A stretch of DNA of 64,000 bases from the NCBI GenBank assembly GCA_018266395.1, contig JAFEAM010000043.1:1-64000 (forward strand). The letters run 5' to 3'. Both the position numbers and the translations under genes were made by a program. Shown in pieces: positions 5,998-12,043 of this stretch; within the stretch, counting starts at the first letter, position 1; every line of letters begins with the position of its first letter. The notes under the pieces were generated by a model, which worked only from the letters and a program-made list of their open reading frames with translations, was not told the origin of the DNA and did not search any database. This DNA is from Bacteroidota bacterium (lineage in GTDB: Bacteria; Bacteroidota; Bacteroidia; Cytophagales; Cyclobacteriaceae).

Positions 5998-6139
5998 ATC
6001 GTAGATTAGTTTCTTAGCAACACTCGGCATGCACGAAGCCGTGGACCAGTCGCGCTTGGCATTCCCCCAACGATAGATTTCGGAATCATTTGCCAGGCGC
6101 TCCTATCCGGCAACGTCATATGCGCTGGGCGTTGTGGGG
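5957..6139 (+). repeat. attC-like site E9
   Basis: At 183 bp this is the longest complete site. Boxes are GCCGCCAAC (5957-5965) and GTTGTGGGG (6131-6139). The stem GCATATG pairs with CATATGC and TTGCCGG with CCGGCAA, with the CCA/CGT step. Its flanks are nearly identical to E3, but a block of about 55 bp forming the hairpin GCGCTTGGCA (6052-6061) against TGCCAGGCGC (6091-6100) is inserted before the right arm. Confidence 0.86.
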
Positions 6140-6200
6140 CATAGACATCGACGAACCAACCGACAAGGAAAATTCGTAAATTCGAAATAAAATCAGTCGC

Positions 6201-6434
6201 ATGGGAACAATACAATTGAAATCCAACCTTCATAAGATGGTTGACAAAATAGAGAATGAAGAACTGCTGCGGACAATCCACGACTTTTTGAAATTGCGCG
6301 AGAATTCTAAAGAAGGCCGAATCTGGAAAAGCCTTACAGAGGAACAAAAAAGAGAAGTATTTCTTGCATACGAAGAATCTGAGGACGACAACAACCTCAT
6401 AAGCTGGGAAGAAGTGAAGAAGAATATGAAATGA
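6201..6434 (+). CDS. Cassette J: antitoxin of a ParE/RelE-type module
   Basis: This 77-residue protein begins MGTIQLKSNLHKMVDKIENE and ends in an acidic stretch (AYEESEDDNNLISWEEVKKN). That layout is typical of the small antitoxins found before RelE/ParE toxins in Bacteroidota: an N-terminal helical dimerisation region and a C-terminal toxin-binding tail. It overlaps the toxin start by four bases (ATGA, 6431-6434), so the two would be translationally coupled. It should neutralise the toxin and repress its own operon. Because the toxin frame is disrupted, the module as sequenced is probably inactive. Confidence 0.8.
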   Translation: MGTIQLKSNLHKMVDKIENEELLRTIHDFLKLRENSKEGRIWKSLTEEQKREVFLAYEESEDDNNLISWEEVKKNMK

Positions 6435-6714
6435 AAGTATTCATCTCGAGAAGAGCCCTTCGCAATTACAACGCTATAAAGAATATATCACTGAACAATT
6501 CGGAGCAAAGACTTCAGAGGCCTTCACTAGAAAGACTGATGAGACCTTTCAACTCCTTGAAGACTTTCCTGAGATGGGCTCAATTGAAAATAATGACATC
6601 CGCGGCTTTCAATTATCCCGGCAATCCAGAATCCTTTATCGGATAAAACGTGAAAAGATCATAATCCTTTCACTCTTTGATGTAAGGCAGAATCCAAAGA
6701 AAAAGCCTAAGTAG
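6431..6714 (+). pseudogene. Cassette J: ParE/RelE-family toxin with a frameshift
   Basis: The frame opened at 6431 reads MKVFISRRALRNYNAIK, a typical RelE/ParE start, then loses homology after codon 17. In the next frame from 6484 it continues YITEQFGAKTSEAF and further on RGFQLSRQSRILYRIKR and IIILSLFDVRQNPKKKPK, the characteristic C-terminal core strands of ParE toxins, ending at TAG 6712-6714. One A missing from a run of A at about 6478-6480 would account for the shift. Repaired, the protein would be about 94 residues, normal for the family. It may be a real inactivating mutation or a homopolymer sequencing error. Confidence 0.8.
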
Positions 6715-6735
6715 CGCGCTTGGCATTCTCCCGAC
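6714..6735 (+). repeat. attC-like site E10, small remnant at the array edge
   Basis: GCGCGCTTGGCATTCTCCCGAC matches the hairpin block of E9 (6050-6070) at about 18 of 22 positions. Neither arm nor box is present. It directly follows the toxin stop codon and marks the right boundary of the array before the ordinary chromosome. The next 90 bp hold a small hairpin (AGAGTC against GACTCT, about 6760-6780) and no gene. Confidence 0.65.
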
Positions 6736-6827
6736 AAGAGTGACAAATATTTCGTCGCAGAGTCCCTGAAGGAGACTCTTAGGGGAAGGCTATTAGTAAA
6801 TTTGGCTATAAAACGAGGAGAATTGCC

Positions 6828-7355
6828 ATGGACAACATAATTCTAAGAAGGGTTACTCTCAGCGACCTTGCCTTGTTACAAGAGATCGGCAGGCAGACTT
6901 TTTCCGAAACCTTTGCTGAAGGAAATACAGAAGAAAATATGAAGAGCTATCTCGAAGAAGGATTCTCCGAGGTAAAACTCACATCAGAACTCAATGACAA
7001 GGAATCAGAATTCTACTTTGCCATGCTGGGTGACAAGGTGGTTGGTTACCTGAAGCTGAATTCCGGGCAATCGCAGACGGAACTGAAAGACACCAAGGCC
7101 CTCGAGATTGAGCGGATATACGTGCTGAAGGAGTTCCATGGCAAGAAAGTAGGGCAAGTGCTTTACGACAAGGCCCTGCAGGTAGCCAGGCAGAAGAATG
7201 CAGACTATATGTGGCTGGGGGTCTGGGAGAAGAACCCCAGGGCGATCAGCTTCTACCGCAAAAACGGCTTTGTTGAGTTTGATAAACACATTTTCAAGCT
7301 CGGCGATGACGAGCAGACGGACATCATGATGAAGCTTCCTTTGAAGGGACAGTAG
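6828..7355 (+). CDS. GNAT family N-acetyltransferase (PaiA-like)
   Basis: This is a 175-residue single-domain acyl-CoA-dependent N-acetyltransferase. Motif A is visible as EIERIYVLKEFHGKKVGQVL (residues 93-112), where acetyl-CoA pyrophosphate binds; the usual second small residue of the Q/RxxGxG/A loop is Gln here. Motif B (WEKNPRAISFYRKNGF, 123-138) contains the conserved Tyr. The overall pattern is nearest to PaiA/spermidine acetyltransferase-type members, but the substrate is not known. A good ribosome-binding site (GAGGAG) precedes the ATG. It is the first ordinary chromosomal gene after the cassette array and stands alone. Confidence 0.88.
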   Translation: MDNIILRRVTLSDLALLQEIGRQTFSETFAEGNTEENMKSYLEEGFSEVKLTSELNDKESEFYFAMLGDKVVGYLKLNSGQSQTELKDTKALEIERIYVLKEFHGKKVGQVLYDKALQVARQKNADYMWLGVWEKNPRAISFYRKNGFVEFDKHIFKLGDDEQTDIMMKLPLKGQ

Positions 7356-7392
7356 CCCTGATCGATGACGAATGTCATTGACCAGACCTAAC

Positions 7393-7429
7393 GGTTTTGG
7401 TAAGCTTTACACTTCACCAACCCAAAACC
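7393..7429. promoter_or_regulatory. Inverted repeat immediately before a start codon
   Basis: GGTTTTGG (7393-7400) and CCAAAACC (7422-7429) form an 8-bp inverted repeat ending one base before ATG 7431. An inner alternative pairing TTGGT/ACCAA exists. It could be an operator or a hairpin occluding the ribosome-binding region. Inference only. Confidence 0.35.
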
Positions 7430-7430
7430 T

Positions 7431-7847
7431 ATGGCTTCAAACAAGAATATGGGCGCACAGATCTATGGATATGCCGTGTGCCTTGTTGCTGTCGTAACCT
7501 TTATCATGGCGATGACGGCCTTCGTCACTGCGCTCATGAGCATGTCAGATTCACAATATGTCAGTGGCTCGTATGGATCTTCCGAACTAAGCCTGGCTTC
7601 CTTTGACACCTACAAACTGGATGTCCAGCGGTCCTTGCAGGGATCCGGAGGCAGTGTGCAGGTGCCGGATGACCAAACACTCAAATCAATGTACGAGGCG
7701 GCTAAAAATGACAAGATTGCAACCGAGCGTCGCCAGGCCATCAAGAGTATGACTGTTTCCGGTATGCTGATCTTCATCAGCATCGTGCTCTTCTTCGTTC
7801 ACTGGCGTTGGATGAAGAGAATTTCGGCTGAACCTGTAGTAGCCTAG
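7431..7847 (+). CDS. Two-transmembrane-segment protein, unknown function
   Basis: This 138-residue protein has a hydrophobic helix at residues 11-35 and a second at about 107-126, separated by a roughly 70-residue hydrophilic loop rich in Ser, Gly and charged residues. The C-terminus is short and basic (WRWMKRISAEP). The topology suggests an inner-membrane protein with one extramembrane loop. I recognise no family. The stop codon is two bases from the stop of the convergent CorA gene, with no obvious terminator between them. Confidence 0.75.
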   Translation: MASNKNMGAQIYGYAVCLVAVVTFIMAMTAFVTALMSMSDSQYVSGSYGSSELSLASFDTYKLDVQRSLQGSGGSVQVPDDQTLKSMYEAAKNDKIATERRQAIKSMTVSGMLIFISIVLFFVHWRWMKRISAEPVVA

Positions 7848-7849
7848 CC

Positions 7850-8815
7850 TCACTTAAACCATCCGCTCCGGTAGAAGATGTAAAGCTCTATTGCTGTAAT
7901 GGAGATCATCAGGCCTATTGCATAGTAGTAGCCACCCTGCCATTGCAGTTCCGGCATGTTGGCAAAGTTCATCCCATAAAGACCTGCAACAAAAGTGATG
8001 GGGACGAAAATAGATTGAATCACTGTTAGTAAATTGATCCGCCGGTTAGTCTGGTCCTGGATGTCGTATAGATATTTCTCATGAACGTCATCCAGTTTGT
8101 CTTCGATGCGTTCCGCCATCCGCTGAAGATGCTCCACAGCTTTCACAAGCCTTTCCAACCGTTCTGCGTTGCCCTGATCTTGTGCCATGAAGTGAACGGG
8201 CAGCAATCCGAATGCAGCATATTGATTCTCCAGAACTTCCTGGTAGAGAATGGTTCTCTGCTTCAGCCTGAGTACTTCCCCGGAGTAACTCTGATTGCTT
8301 CCGCCTTTCTGCAGAACCAATTGCGAGTATTGCGCCGTCTGCGCATTCAAATCCTGAGCCTGGCGCGTATCATTGTCAATGACGGAATTGAAGAAACCGA
8401 AGGCCAGCAGCCTGGGAGTCAATCCCGCGCTTTGCCCGATGCTCTGCCATTCACGGTTGGCCTGCTCCAGATAGTTGGTTCCTTCGGGTGTTACGGTAAT
8501 GACCATGTCCTTCAGGAAGATCATGGTAATAAAGTGCGAACGGGCCTCCCTCGGATCCGGAAACAGATTCAAATCCACTATGCCCTGATCTGCGGCGCCA
8601 CGAAGGCGAACATGCTGGCCAGGATGCTGAAGTGCTTCGAGGATGTCGGTTCTGATGTTAAGAGGAGTGAGTGCTTGCTGGACCGCCTTCCTGTCCTCTG
8701 AACAAAAGTCCACCCAAAGCACGGGGTGCGTTTGCAAAAGTTCCGGAAGAGATGTATCCGGTACACTCTGAAGCTGTAAACCGGTTGAATCAACGGAAAC
8801 ACTTGTGCACTTCAT
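7850..8815 (-). CDS. corA: CorA-family divalent cation transporter
   Basis: This is a 321-residue magnesium/cobalt transporter of the CorA/MIT family, an inner-membrane pentameric channel. The large N-terminal cytoplasmic domain is followed by a long helix (residues about 180-250) and two C-terminal transmembrane helices. The signature GMN sits in YGMNFANMPE at about residue 280, at the end of the first helix, and the chain ends in the short basic tail YRSGWFK typical of the family. It starts two bases after the stop of the upstream BNR-propeller gene, so the two are probably cotranscribed. A second CorA homologue lies at 29406-30419. Confidence 0.9.
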   Translation of the reverse strand: MKCTSVSVDSTGLQLQSVPDTSLPELLQTHPVLWVDFCSEDRKAVQQALTPLNIRTDILEALQHPGQHVRLRGAADQGIVDLNLFPDPREARSHFITMIFLKDMVITVTPEGTNYLEQANREWQSIGQSAGLTPRLLAFGFFNSVIDNDTRQAQDLNAQTAQYSQLVLQKGGSNQSYSGEVLRLKQRTILYQEVLENQYAAFGLLPVHFMAQDQGNAERLERLVKAVEHLQRMAERIEDKLDDVHEKYLYDIQDQTNRRINLLTVIQSIFVPITFVAGLYGMNFANMPELQWQGGYYYAIGLMISITAIELYIFYRSGWFK

Positions 8816-8817
8816 GT

Positions 8818-11800
8818 CTATTGCATGCTCTTGAGTTTTCCGAATTGCTGAAACACTGTTTCTGTCCGGGTCTTCAATTCAGCGTAACGTTGATAGGCAT
8901 CCTTATTTGGTTTTTGATCTGCCTGATCCAGCATGCCCCGTAAATAATTCAACTGGTCGATCAGCATGGGCTTTTGGTAGGAGCCCTCCCTTGTGATCAA
9001 CTGCTCTTCAACCTGGGCCCAGTCTTTATCCGCTGTCTTTTGCGCTTCGGTAGCTTTCTGTTCCTTAACCAGTTTGGCGATGCTCTCACGCTGTTTGCTG
9101 ATGTGCGCCGCTATACGCTTGCAGCTGTCTTCCAACTGCTGCACCTGGAGACCCAGTTCCTCTTGTGCCCGCATATCTTCCTGTGACACCGATCCCTTTA
9201 TCCTTGGGTCGGCCAGCACCTTGAAGGGTTGAGTCAGTATTTGAGACCCTACGCTTAAACGCACTGAGTATTCTCCGGGGCTCACCGGTACTCCACCTCT
9301 TTTTCTTCTTGCCGGATCCTTGTCCCAGGGTCCTTCATGCTGCATATCCCAGCGGAAGCGGTGGTTACCTGCTGTCTTATCAAGATCTGCCTTCACAGTT
9401 GTGGAAGACCCATTGCGTCCTTCGGCTTTTGTTGTGTCCTTTGGAGGGACGATGCTGGTGTATGTGCGAATGACTTTTCCACCGGAGAGAATTTCAATTT
9501 TGATGTCACCCGCAGGCTTTGATTTAATATAGTAGTCAATGATTACCGAAGGTGCCGGATAGGAGGGAACCGAAGTCGTTCCTGTGCCCTGGTAGTGGTA
9601 ACGATAAGTATCGGAAGGTTTGAATAGATAGGCATCTGTTTTCCTGGCAGCTGCAAGCTGACGCAATGGCGAGATGTTATCCAGTATCCAGAAGGAACGG
9701 CCCATGGTCGAAACGATGAGGTCATTTCTGAATACTTTGATGTCCGTAACGGGAGTAACAGGAAGATTTTGCTGGAAAGTCTGCCAGTGCTGTCCATCAT
9801 CAAACGAAACAAAAATCCCTGCTTCTGTTCCTGCAAACAGGAGTCCCTCCATCTGAGGATCTTCTCTTATGACCCTGACCGGCTGGTCGGCAGGCATCCC
9901 ATTGGTGCCTGTGGTCAGCAACGCCCATGTCTTTCCATAATCTGTTGTTTTGTAAAGCAGAGGCCGCCAGTCACCCAGTTGATAACGCAGTGATGCAAAG
10001 TATGCCTTGCCCACCTGATGAGGTGATGGCTCCACGCAGTCGATGCGGCCGCCAGGGAGCAAATCCTTCGGCGTAACATTCTGCCAGTTCTTGCCGCCGT
10101 CCTGGGTAACATGCACAGGGCCATCGTTGGCGCCCACCCAAATCAGTCCTTCCTTTAATACAGATTCCTTTACATCATAAATGGTACTGTAGAATTCCTC
10201 ACCGGTAACGTCTCGGGTGATGGGTGTCCCGGAGACAACCTGTTTGTCTGCTTCATGCGCCGTGAGATCAGGCGAGATGGTTTCCCATGTGACGCCTTCA
10301 TCCGTTGTCTTGTGCAGATACTGTGACGCATGGTACACGACGCCCGAGTTATGTGGAGATACGTGAATGGGGGACACTCTTTGAAATCGGTATTTGAGTT
10401 CATCAGGATCATGCCCATACAAGTTTTCACCTCCAACCACATACAGTTTCTCTTGCCCGGTCTTCTTGTTAAAGACCCCAAATCTTCCTTTGCAATTGGA
10501 GTACACCACGTCTGGATCGCCAGGCTTGGGAATTGCCGGTCCCGTCTCACATCCTCCGACCGACATCCAGAAACTTGCTGCGCCGCTCACCATATCGGTC
10601 GGCGGCAACGAAGGCACCGCTATGGTGGTATTGTCCTGCTGACCTGCATATAACCAGTACGGGTATTGATCATCTGTTTCCAACTGGTAGAGCTCGGCGG
10701 TAGGTTGGTTGTGTTGTGTGGACCATGTCTTACCTCCGTTAACAGTGATATTGGCTCCGCCGTCGTTGGATTGAATCATGATTGAGGTGTCGCGCTTGCT
10801 GATCCAGAGATCATGGTTGTCGCCATGCGGAGGAATGACTCTCTTCCACGACTTGCCAGCATTGCCGGACTTCCAGAACTCGGTAGCCATCACAAAAATG
10901 ACATCGGCATTGAGGGGATTGGCTTCGATGTTGCAGTAATAGAAGGGGCGATCAACCAGTTCTTTTTTGTCGCTGACCAGCTTGAATGATTCTCCGAGAT
11001 CGTCGGACCTGTAAACACCACCTTCACCTTTTGGCGCTTCTACTAGGGCATAAACCCGTTTGGGATCGGCGTCACTGACAGCAAGATCAATTTTACCGAT
11101 AAGTTTGGAAGGAAGTCCCGCAGTTATTTTCTTCCATGTGCTGCCGCCATCGGTAGATTTGTAGAATCCTCCAGTTTGCATTCCACCGCTGATGATGGTC
11201 CACGGCTTACGCTCGGCGCGCCACATGGTGGCATATACTATATCGGGATTGCCAGGCGCGAACTCAAGATCCACCGCGCCGATGGAGTCGGCCAGATATA
11301 AAACCTGCTCCCAATTTTTGCCTCCATCGCGCGTACGGTAAACTCCTCTTTCTTTGTTGGCCTGGAAAGGTTGGCCGACTGCAGCTACAAACACCGTGTC
11401 TGCATGTTGGGGATGGATTTCAATTGCGCCAATCTGGCCCACACGTTCCAGTCCGATATGTTTCCACTTCTTGCCAGCGTCCACAGACTTGTACACACCT
11501 TTGCCTGCGATTACATTAGATCTTATTCCATCAGAACCTGTACCCACATAGACGATCGCGGGGTTGCGCTGAAATACCCGGATTGCGCCAATGGATGGCG
11601 TAGCGAAATAGCCATCGGAAATATTCTTCCAGGTGGCACCAAAGTCTTCTGTTTTCCAGAGTCCTCCGCCTGTTGCACCCATATAATAGGTTGATGGGAC
11701 TGAATGGATTCCCTCAACTGCCGTCACACGCCCGCCTCTTGTGGGCCCCGCATTGCGCCACAGCATTGGTTTGAAGAAGGCTGTATCAACGGGTGATTGC

Positions 11801-11901
11801 TGCACCTGGGTGGCAGTTGAAGACTTGCCCTTCTTTTGAGCAAGGGAGGGTATCAGGGAGGAAATGGTTGCAAACAGCAACAGGACAAGATATCTGGTCA
11901 T
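8818..11901 (-). CDS. Exported VPS10/sortilin-like BNR-repeat glycosidase-like protein
   Basis: This 1027-residue protein has a signal peptide (residues 1-21, ending SLAQ) and many Asp-box/BNR motifs (S/T-x-D-x-G-x-T/N-W): TEDFGATW, SVDAGKKW, TRDGGKNW, STDGGSTW, TTDEGVTW, TQDGGKNW and TTDYGKTW. These mark two stacked beta-propellers like those of sortilin/VPS10 and of xyloglucan-type GH74 enzymes. A beta-sandwich region (PVSPGEYSVRL near residue 900) and a C-terminal coiled coil (about 925-1010) follow. Such proteins are abundant in Bacteroidota, and their substrates are mostly unknown. It is a paralogue of the gene at 55423-58665 with the same architecture. No catalytic residue is certain. 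Confidence 0.88.
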   Translation of the reverse strand: MTRYLVLLLFATISSLIPSLAQKKGKSSTATQVQQSPVDTAFFKPMLWRNAGPTRGGRVTAVEGIHSVPSTYYMGATGGGLWKTEDFGATWKNISDGYFATPSIGAIRVFQRNPAIVYVGTGSDGIRSNVIAGKGVYKSVDAGKKWKHIGLERVGQIGAIEIHPQHADTVFVAAVGQPFQANKERGVYRTRDGGKNWEQVLYLADSIGAVDLEFAPGNPDIVYATMWRAERKPWTIISGGMQTGGFYKSTDGGSTWKKITAGLPSKLIGKIDLAVSDADPKRVYALVEAPKGEGGVYRSDDLGESFKLVSDKKELVDRPFYYCNIEANPLNADVIFVMATEFWKSGNAGKSWKRVIPPHGDNHDLWISKRDTSIMIQSNDGGANITVNGGKTWSTQHNQPTAELYQLETDDQYPYWLYAGQQDNTTIAVPSLPPTDMVSGAASFWMSVGGCETGPAIPKPGDPDVVYSNCKGRFGVFNKKTGQEKLYVVGGENLYGHDPDELKYRFQRVSPIHVSPHNSGVVYHASQYLHKTTDEGVTWETISPDLTAHEADKQVVSGTPITRDVTGEEFYSTIYDVKESVLKEGLIWVGANDGPVHVTQDGGKNWQNVTPKDLLPGGRIDCVEPSPHQVGKAYFASLRYQLGDWRPLLYKTTDYGKTWALLTTGTNGMPADQPVRVIREDPQMEGLLFAGTEAGIFVSFDDGQHWQTFQQNLPVTPVTDIKVFRNDLIVSTMGRSFWILDNISPLRQLAAARKTDAYLFKPSDTYRYHYQGTGTTSVPSYPAPSVIIDYYIKSKPAGDIKIEILSGGKVIRTYTSIVPPKDTTKAEGRNGSSTTVKADLDKTAGNHRFRWDMQHEGPWDKDPARRKRGGVPVSPGEYSVRLSVGSQILTQPFKVLADPRIKGSVSQEDMRAQEELGLQVQQLEDSCKRIAAHISKQRESIAKLVKEQKATEAQKTADKDWAQVEEQLITREGSYQKPMLIDQLNYLRGMLDQADQKPNKDAYQRYAELKTRTETVFQQFGKLKSMQ

Positions 11902-12011
11902 AGGGTTTAGGGTTCGCAGTCTGCAAAATATTGGGAATTATGAGAAGAACCAATGAAATGGGTTTGATCGGCGGGTCGTCAATCCCATAGCTGTCCAGCC
12001 CGAAGGTTTGT

Positions 12012-12019
12012 TATCTTTG
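12012..12019 (+). promoter_or_regulatory. Putative Bacteroidota promoter -7 box for the ABC-F gene
   Basis: TATCTTTG fits the Bacteroidota -7 consensus TAnnTTTG. It lies 25 bp before the GTG proposed as the start of the ABC-F gene, leaving room for a short leader. A convincing -33 TTTG is not evident. Confidence 0.5.
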
Positions 12020-12043
12020 CGCCTCATTTTTGGAAAAAAGCGC

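Larger units (their letters stand above)
1..6735 (+). mobile_element. Integron-type gene-cassette array lacking an integrase (CALIN-like)
   Basis: Ten same-strand units (cassettes A to J) are separated by eight complete and three partial copies of a large inverted-repeat element. Each element ends with GTTRnnnGC or a close variant and begins with GCnnnYAAC or a close variant, like the R' and R'' boxes of integron attC sites but 9 rather than 7 bp long. Opening and closing boxes of the same cassette are complementary (9/9 in B, C, D, F and G; 8/9 in A and E), as expected if each unit excises as a circle. The region is visibly more A/T-rich than the rest of the window and every recognisable gene points the same way. 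No tyrosine recombinase is encoded in the window; the array continues off the left edge, where one could lie. The interpretation is inference from structure; an older name for such arrays is superintegron. Confidence 0.85.

Noticed and set aside
1-6139. Reading the repeated elements as CRISPR, REP sequences, terminators or small RNAs
   Set aside because: Unit spacing follows gene length, stems vary in sequence but keep structure, and end boxes match by cassette. None of the alternatives predicts this.
6760-6785. Hairpin AGAGTC/GACTCT before the GNAT gene as a terminator
   Set aside because: Short stem with a bulge and no following T run.
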